This document shows positions 33,236 to 46,055 of a DNA stretch of 64,000 nt, one piece after another. The first letter of the stretch is position 1. Each line of letters begins with the position of its first letter. The DNA is from Rhizomys pruinosus (taxonomy: Eukaryota > Chordata > Mammalia > Rodentia > Spalacidae), in NCBI GenBank assembly GCA_009823505.1, contig VZQC01005070.1:1949147-2013146 (forward strand). The letters run 5' to 3'. The position numbers were made by a program, and so were the translations under genes. The notes under the pieces were generated by a model. The model ran no database searches. It was not told the DNA's origin and worked only from the letters and a program-made list of their open reading frames with translations.

Positions 33236-35348
33236 ATCATGTTATACATTACACAGTTCAAAGTAGATACATAGAAAGGCTTAATCTCCAGCCAGAACAT
33301 TTGTCTTCCTTAGAACAGCTCCTCTTAACAGCAGACAGTAGCACTTCAAACATCAGGTACACATTGCAATGAACAGGAGAGAGCCAGAGGTTTTCTGGGA
33401 AGGCAGTAAAAACCCAGGCATCACCATTGTGGTTCCTAAAGACTCCTCTCACCTGGCAAAGCCATGATTATTTATCCCATTAGGGCTGGAAGTGACACTC
33501 TATAAAAGCAATAGAGAGCAGAAACTTCACAGAGTCCTCTTCAAAGTCAGTAGGCATATTGAAAACAAGTTCAATAGCATGCAAAGGAACACACCAAGCA
33601 GCTTGAAGATCATCTTCTATAAATTGATAGTAGTTTTATACAAGCCAAGCTCTCTGCCTCATTCATTTTTGGCTTGCTATATATCCAACATCCAAAGCAT
33701 TTTTAGTTGGGAATGTTTAAAATTCTACTCTAAGTAAACAATAGTAGGATACAATAAAATACTGAGGAAATTTAAGGGATTTGCAGACCCACATGTGAAA
33801 CATTTCAATGGCAGATAGCTGGGACCTCAGCAAGGCCTCTCAGACTTACCTCTGGTGACTGGGCATGCAAAAAATCTTTGTAAAATTTCCCCTCTATTCC
33901 CAGATCTCCAAGACATTTCTCCATTTCTCCACTATCCTCTATTTACCTCCTTGCCTATAATGTATCACAAAACCATCCTGTCACTTTGTGCCAGAAAACG
34001 AATTCAGAAGAATTAATTACATGACAAGATTCAATGACAGCAACAAAGGAAAAAAAAAAAAAGCAGATGATTGTCAGCTGGGATAAGGTCTGGGGAACCC
34101 TCTAGAATCTCCAGGAAACACCCATTCCCCATCTTCTACCCTAGAGACTTCACTTTCCCTTACTGTAGATTTCTGGTATGTTACTTGCTGAGGAAGGACA
34201 GATGGGTTGGTATAGGATATGCCAGAGTTTTAGGTCTGTTTCACCATACGCACTCTTATTTCTTCCAAAATTGACAACTCTACATGTTTAATGGATTTCT
34301 TAAGCACTTGATTATACTCCCTAAGAACAAGAATGAAAAAGAGAAAGAAGCACCTCAAAAACTACTGGTGGGAAAGGATGGTACCAGAGCTGTCACACAA
34401 CCACAGAGAAGTCACAGAGGCCCTCTGACCAGGCCAGGCTCCCAGGCCCAAATAGTATCTCACCTCCAAGCTGTGGGAATAACTGTGTTGCAGAGAGAGC
34501 TAATTGATGCAGAGCCTGTTCCTGAAATTGAAATTTCTCTCACAATGGAAATACCCTGAGAACCAGACAGAACTGTAACTACTTAGTAGAAAATTCTTCC
34601 TGCCCAGGCTGCCCAGGAGTGATACAAAGAGTTGGGGGAAAACAATAGCAAGTTGGCTCCGGTAGACATGGATTTCAAAACAGATAACAAAATGCCTAGA
34701 CTCCAGTTTCTTTGCTGGCAAGGTGGAGCTAGAATTGCTGGTAATAGTCAACATTCATTTATATTAACTAGATGTGGAAGGACTAGCACAATTCCTTGAT
34801 CGTATCATCTAATTTGTCACTGCAGCTTCTTTGAGCATTGCATTCAGCATTCCATAATCTCCATATGTACCTTCTGAACTGCTCCAAATAAGTTCAATGG
34901 TTATTGTTTCGGAAGTACATTCTCTTTTAGTGTATCCGTGTCATCATCTGTGCTCTTAAACTCATTCCTTCTCCTTTGAGCACCTAGGATCTATTTATTC
35001 ACTTTCTCGCTTCCACAGAAAAACTGCTAAGAAATATCAAAAGAAGCAAAAAAGGACAGAAGAAAGGATATAATCTAGACAATATTTTTCTACTCAGTTT
35101 TCTAGTACCTACTTCTTTTAAATCAACTTCTGTATGTCATAAAACCTCTATTTATATGTCTAAAATAAGGCAGGAAGATATTTGAGCTAAGTCAGACTCC
35201 CCATGTCCAAATGAGAATTGCACAACTTGTTAAAGTTTTCAGTAGTACTCTTAAATTGGCCTATCCATCATGAGTTATCTTGGTAGGACTTGACCTGTTA
35301 AAAGATAGAACCAAGGTCTGAAAAATAAAAACAAAACCAGAGAGGGAG
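33236..35348. other. Unique sequence, no gene seen
   Basis: About 2.1 kb with no recognised repeat. A 91-codon plus-strand frame (34284-34559) is Lys/Glu-rich at its start and has no recognisable domain. An overlapping 84-codon minus frame (34500-34754) is likewise unknown. I do not call either a gene. Confidence 0.4.
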
Positions 35349-35432
35349 AGCATAGGGCAGAGCTCAGTGGTAGAGAATTTGCCCAGTGTGTACCAGATCC
35401 TAGATTTGATTCCCCAACCTTATAAAATAAAG
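35349..35432 (+). mobile_element. ID-like SINE
   Basis: 'gcagagctcagtggtagaga', 'atttgcccagtgtgtacc' and 'ctagatttgattccccaacc' are the tRNA-Ala-like ID head with degenerate A and B boxes, followed by an A-rich tail. Confidence 0.75.
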
Positions 35433-36894
35433 TGAATGAAAATAAAATGCAAATAAGAACAAATGAATAAATAGAAGACATTAAAAAAGAAGAAAATTGT
35501 TAAGGAAACAACAAGATAGTACTTGTAGAGAAACGCTTGATTTATAGGGCTCGGTAATAGTGAAGTGTACTGAAAATGATTGTGCAGAGAAAGGGAAAGG
35601 AAAGAGGATTGATCTAGGAACCCAAGGAAGCCTGATGACTTCCTTTTGGCTTGCTGCCCTATGGCCTACATAGATTCACATTAAGGAAATCAAAGGAGCC
35701 ACATTTTTCATCTAAAGGACTTTTCACTCTCCAATTGAAGTTTTGTGGTCCAGCTCTTCATAGCCATCACCCTTTATTTCCATATTTAAACAGCAAATAA
35801 GAAAAGTGTGGTGGTCAAATTATTTGGTGGGAGTGAGGGTTTGGCCAGGCCATAGGTGAATCCATCCAGGTAGAGAAGGGTGAAGACCTCCAAAGTCCTT
35901 TAATTAATTGAGTGGGAGGAAGAAAGAAAAGAACAGGTTTGCAAGAAAGAAAGAAATAACAATATAAATTACTTGTCCATAGGGCAAAAAAAGAATTCAA
36001 ACACAAAAGTTATCTTTACCCTGTGGATCTTGCCGAGTTCTGTCATTGCCCCATAGGAAGCGTTCTAGTCAACAATGCAAACACAACTTCAGTCAGAGAA
36101 ACACACAGAGTTGTAGCCATGATCTCACTCACCAAAAGGGTGGATGGTCGCTGCACAGCTCAGCTCTGTTTTCTAGGAGTGCTCCCCAGCAAAGTCACAA
36201 GACAACACAATCTCCAGAGGGTTTAGGCAGTAAAAAGCCAGATGTAACTGTTAAAATAAAAAAAAAAAAAAAGAAAGAAAATAGGTAAGATTTGAATCGG
36301 CAGAAAAACAAAACACGAAAGCAAATACCATGTAGGTTTGAAATATGGGAAATTGTGGAAAGACTGTAAAAATGTTGAAAATAGAAGCTAAGTGAACTGA
36401 ATGGTACACTTTAACTCTTCAGAATAGTTTTCAATAGAGGAACTTAAAAAATGGTAGAAAACTTAAATACTAATTTAGTCCCTTGGACTATGGCTTACCA
36501 CTATTGTTTTGTGAAAAATTACCGCAGTGTTACAAATGTATTATAATATGTCAGTGTGTTATTCCTCACAGTTGATGGCTTTCTAACCCAAACTTTGAAG
36601 TGCACATTGTTATAATCGGAAAAGATCTGAAATGCATATATCTAATAATATAAAGACTTGTATTTGTTCTTCATATTGATAAATGATTGATTTCTTCTTA
36701 GAACTCAACAATTTGTTCAACCATACAATTTGAGCATAATTTTACTGACTTCTAAATTCAAATATTTGTTATTCAGCAGCACTATCAATAGCATGCACAC
36801 ATCTTCCATAGCACAGGAAAATCCTAGTGACCAACTACAGCGTGTTCTGGGAACATAATCCAAGCTTTCATCATTTAAAACTGGAGGCCTACAG
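35433..36894. other. Unique AT-rich sequence
   Basis: No repeat recognised apart from poly-A runs (about 36255). Short open frames around 36023-36288 have no known product. Confidence 0.4.
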
Positions 36895-37020
36895 ACAGAC
36901 ACCTAGCTCACAGAAATGTCACAAAGATTAAATACAAAAACCCCACTGTGGCACTTAGAGCAGTGCCTGCCACATATTAGTGCTTCAATGCATGTTGGCT
37001 GTCATCAACTTTGTCATTAC
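36895..37020 (+). repeat. MIR-type ancient SINE fragment
   Basis: 'caaagattaaatacaaaaac', 'acttagagcagtgcctgcca' and 'catattagtgcttcaatgca' then 'tgttggctgtcatca' are the 3' part of sense MIR. Confidence 0.65.
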
Positions 37021-37229
37021 GACCACTCAACTGCTACATGTCTGAAATTTCATCAAGAGAGATTTGGGTCTCATCTAATGAATGATTTTTTTCTGAAAAA
37101 TACAAATAGCCACAGAAAATGAAAAGATTATCTATCAAAAAACACCCACGCTAAGATTTCTGTGACACTCTAGGTTCCTCTTCCTCTGGACCACAGAAAT
37201 GGTCAGGGAAGGAAGTCGAAGGCGATTTC

Positions 37230-37395
37230 TCTCTTTCTCTTTTTTTTTTTTTTTTTATTACCACAAAATAGTGGGTTTTGTCATGGAAAGTTCATACATT
37301 CATGCAATGCTCTTCAGTCCTATTTAGCCCTCCAATCCCTTCCCCACCCCTTCTGTCCTTCCTCCTGCCTAGTAGTCTCCACAGGTGACATCCAC
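37230..37395 (-). mobile_element. Possible antisense L1 3'-end fragment
   Basis: A T tract followed by 'tagtgggttttgtcatggaa', 'agttcatacattcatgcaat' and a pyrimidine-rich 'ccaatcccttccccacccct' block looks like the reverse complement of a polypurine-containing rodent L1 3' UTR. Resemblance only. Confidence 0.35.
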
Positions 37396-37470
37396 AAAGG
37401 GAGTGGTGTTAATGCTAAGTGCTGAGGGGGCTTACAAAATGGTAGGGCACTAACTTAAGATCAGTAGCTC

Positions 37471-37703
37471 TGGGCTGGAGAGATGGCCTAGCGGTTAAGA
37501 GCGCCGACCGCTCTTACAGAGGACCCGGGTTCGATCCCCAGCACCCACATGGCGGCCGAGAGCCGTCCGAAACTCCGATTCCAGGAGAACTCCAGTTCCA
37601 GGGGAATCCGAGACCCTCCTCTGACCTCCGCGGCATTGCAAGACACGGGTGCACAAACTTGCATGCAGACAGTACATTCATACACATATGGAAATAAATA
37701 AAA

Positions 37704-37735
<32 letters not shown>
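37471..37735 (+). mobile_element. B2-like SINE, long subfamily, young
   Basis: Closest relative in the window to the copy at 2406: both carry 'gcgccgaccgctcttacaga' and 'ggcggccgagagccgtc'. The 17-bp duplication is at 37571-37587 and 37588-37604. A tail of about 30 A residues. The 14-bp target-site duplication aagatcagtagctc is perfect (37457-37470 and 37736-37749). Confidence 0.96.
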
Positions 37736-37739
<4 letters not shown>

Positions 37740-37749
37740 TCAGTAGCTC

Positions 37750-38310
37750 CATTCCCTGGCTGTGCCTGTCCTTCTCATCTTGCACATAAAACGTGCACAT
37801 CTGTAGGTAAGTAGAATGGGCTCTTCCCCATTTGGCACTGCAAGGTTGGAGGTGATATCCTAACGAGTAAGGAGCTTGGAAAGTCCTCCTTTGATGGGAC
37901 CTACCTTAAGCCCATACCTGGTACCCTCTTCACAAGATCAGGTTGTACATTCAGATAAATGATGGCATTCTTCCTCACACCTTTTCAAAACTCTGCACGA
38001 TCCTGACAATCCAGAGTCTAACGAGTGCCAGCATGCTGATCTGCTGATAGGTCACGTGCCAATGCACTGGGAATGTGGAAGGTGAACCTACAGATGGCTG
38101 GCACTGTGTCTCTGCTACTCAGAAGCACAGCTGGGTTCTAAGTTCAAGGGAGCCCCGGGATCCCAGTCTTCTGTGTAAAATGGTAACAAAATACTTTCCA
38201 CATGAGATTGAGTAAAGGTGAAAGAAAATGCTCTGTGCTGTATAATAAGCACATGAGAAATATGAGGCACTATTTGCCATACCTGGCTTCTTTGCTAAGA
38301 CAACATTCTT
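37750..38310. other. Unique sequence, nothing recognised
   Basis: No repeat or supportable gene. Locally GC-richer than its surroundings. Confidence 0.4.
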
Positions 38311-38535
38311 TTTTTATTTTTTTTTTACATTTTTTAAAATTTTATTTTGTATGTATATGAATGTACTGTCTACATGTAGGTTTGTGCAATGCCGTGGAGG
38401 TCAGAAGAGGGCTACGGATTATCCTGGAACTGGAGTTAAAGATGGTTCTCAGCCACCATGTGGGTGCTGGGGCTCGAAACTGGGTCCTCTGCAAGAGCAG
38501 TCGGCGCTCTTAACCGCTGGGCGATCTCTCCAGCC
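38311..38535 (-). mobile_element. B2-like SINE, short subfamily
   Basis: Antisense: 'atgaatgtactgtctacatg', 'ggaggtcagaagagggctac', 'ctggaactggagttaaagat', 'ggttctcagccaccatgtgg', 'ctgcaagagcagtcggcgct' and 'gggcgatctctccagccc'. About 20 bp around the 'cacgggtgcac' region are missing. It forms a close inverted pair with 38619-38866. Confidence 0.93.
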
Positions 38536-38618
38536 CAACACCATTCTTATTGGTACATTTGGAATGTCAATTTAAGGAATTGATAAGTACAGAATTATCT
38601 AATTAAGATGATGTGCCT

Positions 38619-38866
38619 TGGGCTGGAGAGATAGCCTAGCAGTTAAGAGCACCAACTGCTCTTGCAGAGGACCCGGGTTCGATCCTCAGCACCCACATGG
38701 CAGCTGAGAACCGTCTGTAACTCCAATTCCAGGAGAACTCCAGTTCCAGGGGAATCCGAGACCCTCTTCTGACCTCCGCGGCATTGCACGACATGGGCGC
38801 ACAGACCTACACACAGACAGTACATTCATACACATACAAAAAAGAAATTTAAAAAAATTAAAAAAA
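38619..38866 (+). mobile_element. B2-like SINE, long subfamily, young
   Basis: A box slightly changed ('tagcctagcag'), B box 'ggttcgatcct', 17-bp duplication at 38719-38735 and 38736-38752. Target-site duplications aagatgatgtgcct (38605-38618) and aagttgatgtgcct (38867-38880) differ at one base. Opposite orientation to the copy ending at 38535, only 83 bp away. Confidence 0.95.
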
Positions 38867-38880
38867 AAGTTGATGTGCCT

Positions 38881-39277
38881 TTAAAAGACAAATTCTGCCA
38901 AGACTGGGCAGAATTGTAAACCTTGTGTGACTTTGCCTTGTTTTTATTTTGTTTTATTTTTCAAGCTTCAGGTTGGCTGGCCCAGCCCAACCCAGTGGAG
39001 CAATATGGTGCTTTGATTTCTTCATTAGAAATTCTGAAGCCTTTATTGTCTTTGTATCACACAACTTTAGCACTTAATTATAGTCTACCTTGGGATAATT
39101 AGGTGTCCTCATAATCAAGTCTGTTTACTCACTTGTGCAATTCTGATCCTTTAATCTCTCCTGAATATTAGTTTTTAATGCTATTAAGAGCCACAATTTA
39201 ACAACTTATTTAGGAAATAAAATTGCTAGAATGTGTTTAAGAATATTCACCAAAGGGCAGCATTATAAATTATATTG
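38881..39277. other. Unique AT-rich sequence
   Basis: No repeat recognised. Homeodomain-like TAAT motifs occur near 39075-39120. No gene. Confidence 0.4.
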
Positions 39278-39415
39278 AACAGGCGTGCTAGTACATTCCT
39301 GTAATCCTTGCACTCTGGAGGCTGAGATTGGAGTTGAGACCAGTCTTAGCTACATAGTGAGTTTGGGGCTAGCCTAGGATGCATACTAAGGCCTGTCTCA
39401 AGCTCTCCCTCTTAA
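39278..39415 (+). mobile_element. Old B1/proto-B1-like SINE
   Basis: 'aggcgtgctagtacattcct', 'gtaatccttgcactctggag', 'gctgagattgga', 'agctacatagtgagtttggg' and 'ggcctgtctcaagctct'. A sense 7SL-type monomer, strongly diverged. Confidence 0.7.
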
Positions 39416-39447
39416 AAAATACTTTGAAAGCTAAAAGTATTACAAAT

Positions 39448-39600
39448 AACCTGGATGTGATGCTGTATGCCTTTAACCCCACCCAGTACTCAGAAGGCAG
39501 AGGCAGGTGGATTTCTGTGAGACCCAGGCCATCCTGGTATACTCAGTGAGTTCCAGGCCAGCTGGGGCTACAGGGGGAAAAACAAAAAAAACAGCAACAA
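39448..39600 (+). mobile_element. B1 SINE
   Basis: 'ctggatgtgatgctgtatgc', 'ctttaaccccacccagtact', 'aggcagaggcaggtggattt', 'gtgagttccaggccagctgg' and 'ggctacaggg'. A sense copy followed by an A/C-rich low-complexity tail to about 39655. Confidence 0.88.
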
Positions 39601-39768
39601 CCCCCCCCACAAAAAAAAAATATAAAAAAAAAAGGAAAAATACAAACTAAAAAAAAAGATGAGTAGGAATGGGCAAATCACTCAGCTTTACTAGGGACTT
39701 ATGCTGGGCCACACACTTGTAACAACTAGATCACTAGTTCCTCCTAAAGATGAGTTAAGAATGCCCAG

Positions 39769-39882
39769 GCCAGGTTTGATGGCATTCAACTGTAATCCCA
39801 ACACTGGAGCTGCTGAGGTAAGGGGATCTGTGACTCTGAGCCCAGTCTCAACTTCATAGCAAAACCTTGAATCTGAAAAAAA
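39769..39882 (+). mobile_element. B1 SINE fragment, old
   Basis: 'ccaggtttgatggcattcaa', 'ctgtaatcccaacactggag', 'cccagtctcaacttcatagc' and 'aaaaccttgaatctgaaaaa'. The third sense B1-type element in 600 bp, older than 39448-39600. Confidence 0.7.
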
Positions 39883-40199
39883 TAGACTTGCATAATAAAG
39901 CACTATGATATGACAACTCAGCTTTAGGCAATAGAGAAATTTTAGTCATAAATTTAAAAGCTGTCTTCTAGAATGTGAAGCAAAACCAGCCCAGATTAGT
40001 GTACATAGTGTACACAGCACAGTCTCATGGTTCAGCTGCCTGGGCTTCACACTGGAGAAACACATTTAACAGTCATGTGACCCTAGCCAACCTGTAAGTA
40101 GTCCTCTGTGTTTCTTGACTTCCTTGGTAAGCAAGAGAATGATACAGTACCCAACATATAAGACGTAAGGACTGACTATGGTTAGAGTTTGTTTTTAAA

Positions 40200-40408
40200 T
40201 ATTGTACTATTTTTATTTTATGTGTATGAGTGTATTGCCTGCAGGTGTTGTGTATAGACACCCCATAAAGGAGGTCAGAAGAGGGGGTCGGATCCCTCGG
40301 AACTGGAGTTAGGGACAGTTGTTAGCTACCATGTGGGTGCTAGTATTCAAACCCAGAGCCTCTGCAAGGGCAACCCGTGCTCTTAACCCTGGGCTATTTC
40401 TCCAGCCT
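40200..40408 (-). mobile_element. B3/B2-family SINE
   Basis: 'gtgtatgagtgtattgcctg', 'ggaggtcagaagagggggtc', 'ggaactggagttagggacag', 'ttgttagctaccatgtgggt' and 'ctgggctatttctccagcc' show an antisense copy without the 17-bp duplication. Confidence 0.92.
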
Positions 40409-40529
40409 GATTACTGCTTGTTTTTAATAGTGAAAAAACAAGTAAAACTCAACCGGTTTCTGTACTGCCAAACTCACTCAGTATTTGATTATTCAAAACT
40501 AGCAACACATTTCAAGTGAATAAATGACA

Positions 40530-40676
40530 GTTTCTGTTTCTTGAGACTGTTTCATTATGTAGCCCAGCTACTGTGGAAAACCCTATGTAGCCTAGCCCAG
40601 GTGACTTCCATCTCACAGAGTTCCACCTGTTTCTCCCTCCAGAGAGCTGGGATTAAAGGTGTGCATCACCATGCCT
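40530..40676 (-). mobile_element. B1 SINE, diverged
   Basis: 'cttgagactgtttcattatg', 'tagcccagctactgtggaaa', 'tctcacagagttccacctgt', 'agagctgggattaaaggtgt' and 'gcatcaccatgcctgg'. A short flank ('acagtttctgt' / 'acaatttctgt') suggests its target-site duplication. Confidence 0.85.
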
Positions 40677-40927
40677 GGAACAATTTCTGTTATATTTTAC
40701 ACACAATATTTTACATAATTACAATGCCATCTGATCTACATTTTCGAAATTGCTTCAGAATATCTTTTTATAGCAGCATTATAAAATAATGTAAATGGTT
40801 CAGATCTGTAAAGAGAAAGTAAAAGCCCTTCAAAAAAGCTTCAGTCAGTGATAACCACTGCATATGCTTTCCTGAATATTTTTCTAAACACCTCTTAATA
40901 AATTCCTCTAGTATAAACAAAAGAGTA

Positions 40928-40972
40928 CACACACATGCACACACACACACACACACACACATGCACGCATAT
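40928..40972 (+). repeat. (CA)n microsatellite
   Basis: CA repeats interrupted by two ATGC units. Confidence 0.95.
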
Positions 40973-43900
40973 ATGTCAATGTCACATTTTTATTTTCATT
41001 TCAAAGCCTTTTCTCTAATAAAAATGAACTTTCTGGATTTTTATGACAAGTAATATGGAGCCATTTAAGAGTTGATCAAATTATTTTAATTTTCATTTGA
41101 TATTTGTAGGAAATTTAAAAATTGAAATGTCTTATTCAAAGTGCTTATAAAGTAAGCTATTTAAAATAATTAAATGTTATTGACTTTAAGGGAACAGTTT
41201 AAACATAGCTCCATTTACTTGCATCTTTCAGATTGACTTTTCTGCCATTAAAAATATAAATTAGGGGGAAAAAAACCTAAGCAAACACTAGCCTACATAT
41301 TTTACGCAAATGGCACAAATGGAAGCGATAAAAACAAGCCTATAAAAAAAAACTGCACAAAAAAAAACGGAAGAAAACTTGCAAGATGTTGTAATCTTCA
41401 TTCAAACTACCAGTTCCCTTAATGGAAATTAAGTTTATAGGCTTAAAAGAAATATTAACAATTTTCCCTTTAGATATAAAGAGAACGATATTGCAGTGTG
41501 AGGAATGGGAGATTAGTGAATGCAAATTAATTGGCTTCTTTCTAATGAATAAAAAGAAAGATTTCACAGACATAAAAATATGAGCATATGAGTTTCATTC
41601 CACACAGCAGAAGAAAATGAAATGGCGAGTTCAAATGAAGGATTTTCATAATATTCAAGACATTTTGCATATACCTGTTTGGGAACTGCAACCTTATTTT
41701 AAAGAAAGGTCTATTCTAAGTTTAAATAAAAGGTCTCTCTGTTGCTTAACAAGGAAATTTTATAACAAGGCATTTGGCCTTAATATAAAATAATTTTAGC
41801 ATAGACAATTAGTCTTGGTAGACAAAAACTAGTAAAAATATAATAATTCATTTACTTGATGAATATTATTGAATAGTAACTATACAAAGGACAGAATCTC
41901 AAACTTTAGCTCCATGCTGTATAATGCAGTGGCCTTCAGCTATGTATGGCCCTGAAGCACTTGAAATACAGCTATTCTGCATGCAATTAGCATGCATTGC
42001 AACATATACCTAGTTTTAGATATTCAGTATAAAAATTGAAAATATGTCAAGTATATCATACTTCCTTTGCACACTGAAAAGATAAAGTTTGGTATATCGA
42101 GTGAAATAAAATATAACAGTTAACTTTCATCAGCTCTTTTTTTGCTATTTTTAAAGAGCCTACTAGAAAATTTAAAATATATGTTTGGCATTATCTTTCT
42201 ATCAGTCACCCTTTCTCTAGACTAGTGGAAAACTAATAACACGGTCCTGGATACTCATGGAGTTTTCTTGCTTGTGCCTAGGATCTCCTGCTGTTAAAGG
42301 GGCTATCTCAGGTATTTGTCAGTGTGGGACCAAGTATAAGCTGTAAGCCAATCTTTCAGATGTTACTAGTAGTTATGAATCAGAAGGATCCATCAAAATT
42401 CTCTCACAATAGTGAAGCTACTAAATATATATAATCTAAAATGTAGGGCTGCCTTGTGAAAAATTTCTCTGTGCTAAAATTCTATGGTCACTAAATTTCA
42501 CTTCCACAGTCATGAGGATAGTCAGGGTTGGTCAATATACAGTGCAAAGCCTACCATTCTTCTTGAAGATGTGAAAAGACTTCACATGTTCTTTGTTTTT
42601 ACTGGCAAATTTGTACAGTACAGCAAGAGAGTGGTCTCATTACAAATGCTATTTGAAATGCATTGATATCCCCAAGCTAGCTAAGTCAGATCTTAGAAGA
42701 AAGGAGCTACTGTGTAAATTTCAAGCCCTTCAGAATCCCCTAGTGCTGGTTTCTAGGACACTGAGTTTGTGACAAACACATTGGATAACTATTAAGTACA
42801 CATTAGAAATTAATCAGCAGAACATAATTTTTGGTGGCCCTCACCAATGTCACAAAGAAATTATGGCCATCCAAATAGCAAAGGCAAAGTACCCCTAAAA
42901 TAACGGTAACCACACTTTAAGAAATAGCATGCTTTATTCCCAGCCAAACTACTTCTGGTCAAAGAAGATGCAGTCTTGGACATGAAATTTTGTAGTTTTC
43001 TCTCTTTTAAAACAGCATTTCAATTAATTTCATTCATCTACTCACATAGAGATTTCTACAATTATCTGTCAAGTGCTGGCATGGATTTGCTTAGAATGCA
43101 CGGCTTCTATCGTAAAGATGCACCAAACTATTCAAAACACAATCATATTTTCAACATTCAAATGCAGGGTCTGTGATCCAAAGCTTATGTTCAAAAGCTT
43201 CAGGGAAAGGGAAAAAAAAAAAGATTCTACAGAAGTTTATGCGTAATACCAATTCATTAAGCAATTTTGAAAGGGTCAAATCTTATTTTGCTTAAGGGTT
43301 ATCAGATACAGAAATTACTGGAGTTGTATAAAATATGCACTCTCTCCCTGCTCATTTTCTGAATGAATAAATATGAGGCCAATTTTATACAGAATCACTT
43401 CAACTTGAACTAATAATGGTGTATTGCATGCCTAGAATAATGTTTGTTTCATAGGGTTACATAGAAAAAGAAATGCAAAAGAAAACATTAAGTCAGTTGG
43501 TAATTATAATTAATTCATAGAGAGTTGAGGTTCATTTGTTTTTGCTAAAGTATATAAAATATTACTCATATGGAGGCCTAAAGTGCAGCCAGATGAACAT
43601 TAACTCATATAAGGGCTGTTTTTATTCACTAAATAGCTAGCTATAGGATTCAAGCTACCATTTTGGAAAATAAGTTAATACAAGCAGAAATCCATAGTTC
43701 TAGCCAGCAACTGCATTATTTCCTTTAATGTAAAGATGTACATAGGTCTTTTTCAGGGAATTTGAAATCACAAGAAAAATAAAATGAATTTGCCAGAAGA
43801 TGATTTGTGCTGGAACGTTTGTGGAGCATCTCATTTGCTGTTGATTCATAAAAAGGAGATTTTTTTTGTTTTGTTTTATAATATAGAGACTTATGAAATT

Positions 43901-44313
43901 ATTATCATCTTCTAAAATAAGGACAGGGGACTGACCAATGGAATGAAAATGTTTTTAAATCACCCAAAGAGTTTGACTCTTGTGCACAGAATCCCTTGCC
44001 TATGCTTATGTTCTGTCAGATGGTAATTCCCCTGTTTAAACGACGTTCATGAACTATTTAATCAGATGTCACCCACTGTATTTCTCAAAAGAGCTTCCTC
44101 GTTGTTGCTCATACTGATATAGAGACTGCATCCCTGGCTTCTGCACATTCACACTACCTAGAAGGTGTTATTCCTGTGATCCTGGGGAAAAAGGAATGGA
44201 CTTGATAGACCATCTGACCAACAACTGTCGTCCAGGATGAAAGCCTGAGGAGCAATGCAGGATCCCCTAAAGCATAGGCTCAGCTCTGCACCCTATAGGA
44301 CACTAGGAGAGTG

Positions 44314-44316
<3 letters not shown>

Positions 44317-44362
<46 letters not shown>
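44317..44362 (+). repeat. (CA)n microsatellite
   Basis: About 23 uninterrupted CA units. Confidence 0.97.
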
Positions 44363-44363
<1 letters not shown>

Positions 44364-46053
44364 GAAAAGCATAGGGCTTTCAGTTTATAAATAATTTGGC
44401 TTCTAAGCACACAAGTCCCAACGAGGCCAATTCTATAATAAATTTCACAGGAACAAGTTATAGAATTTTTCATACAAAAAATCAATAGCATCAATGGAGC
44501 CATCCAGTTCATGCACAAAAACTGCTGGAGCACCTTCCCTGGCTTTATCTAAACTCCGTTTGCAGTGAGCAATTCATTAACAACTGCAAGTGACTTCTGT
44601 CTGTGCATAAACAGAGACTCCCAGGGCACTTTATTTATCAACACATTAGCCATCACTGTGTTTTACTTACATTTGGTAGAAAAAAATGAAATTGTATCTT
44701 TAAAAAAGTAACTCATTTCTCTCCCAGTCACTCCCCATAGACCCGTGCATGTGCTCATGCACAACACACATCTCTTTTTCACAGTCATGCACCCCAGCTC
44801 CATTCAAGCCATTAGCAATGGAAGGGAGTTACATAGACTATTCCAGGGAAAGAGAGTCAAGAAGGAGCTGGAGAAATCTGAAAAAAAAAACAAAAAACCC
44901 ACATGTATTTGCAGGAATTTGAAAATTAAAGATCCCATATACCAAATGTCATATAGACATAATTATCCTCTCCTGTTTTCTAAAAGTGTAGCCATTAAGC
45001 TGATCAAGCTGTTAGAATATTAAAATAAAAGGTTATGTTCTAAAATTTTAAATACAAACAAGTGTGTATATTAATCACATTGCTGTCAGAATTAATGTCA
45101 CCCATAAAAATTAAGAAGACACATTCAAAACTAATTTCCAAGCTAAAACACTCATGGTGTAAGGTGATAGAAGAAACCATGTGAATTTTGTTCAAAGGAA
45201 GAAATAAAAATGACTCGATTATTTACCGTGTTAGTCTCACCAATGTGAACTGTACCCTTTAAAATATAAATTCTCCATTCAGAGTAAATATAACCACATT
45301 TGAAGCAAGGGACTGGCATGATTACTATAAAAAATATTTCTAGAAAATCCTTATATTAAGCAGCAAACAAATGCCTTCATCCCTTTCAGTACCCTCCCTC
45401 TAATTAATTAACAGATTGGCACAGTCTAAGAACTAAATTTATTTTCAATTAAAATAAGAAGCCCATATGTCATGGTAATTTTTTGTTACTATTTCTAATG
45501 CACAAAACAAAGGTTTGCTTTTAGCATTGAACATAGTAATCACAACAAATCCTTTAATTTTCAATAACTGCAAGGATACTTCAAGAGTTGTTCTGTAGCA
45601 AGGTGCTACCTCAATAGCTAATCCTATTAGGAATGAGCCATGCACTAAGACTAAATCCGCTGGGGAATTTAAGGAATCAAAAGCTTACTGCACACTCAGA
45701 AGGCAACGACTTTTGTAAAGGGCTCCATTATATGAGGAACAAAAGAATACCACTTGTGTACTTAAATATCATCTGCTTTTCCTTCCAAAATACTCGATTT
45801 TTAAGTAAAGATATGTGATTTAAATGTATTTAGAGTTCAGCTTTTGGCACCACTCTCCGTTCTGAGTGGAAGAGCCATCTGCGGGCCCCACGGCTCACAC
45901 ATAATGATATGCTTACAAGCTGCTTCCCTTTTCTGCACAATGTACCCTTTTCACTTTAACATACATTTTCCATAAATTTTTGAATAACAAATTGGGCTGT
46001 GGAAGTTTGTTGAAATGGGACAAGGAAAAATGCCTGTAGGCTAGAAAACGGAG

Positions 46054-46055
<2 letters not shown>

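Noticed and set aside
34284..34559. 91-codon plus-strand frame as a small gene or processed pseudogene
   Set aside because: No similarity that I recognise, no poly-A tail or target duplication, and no exon boundaries.
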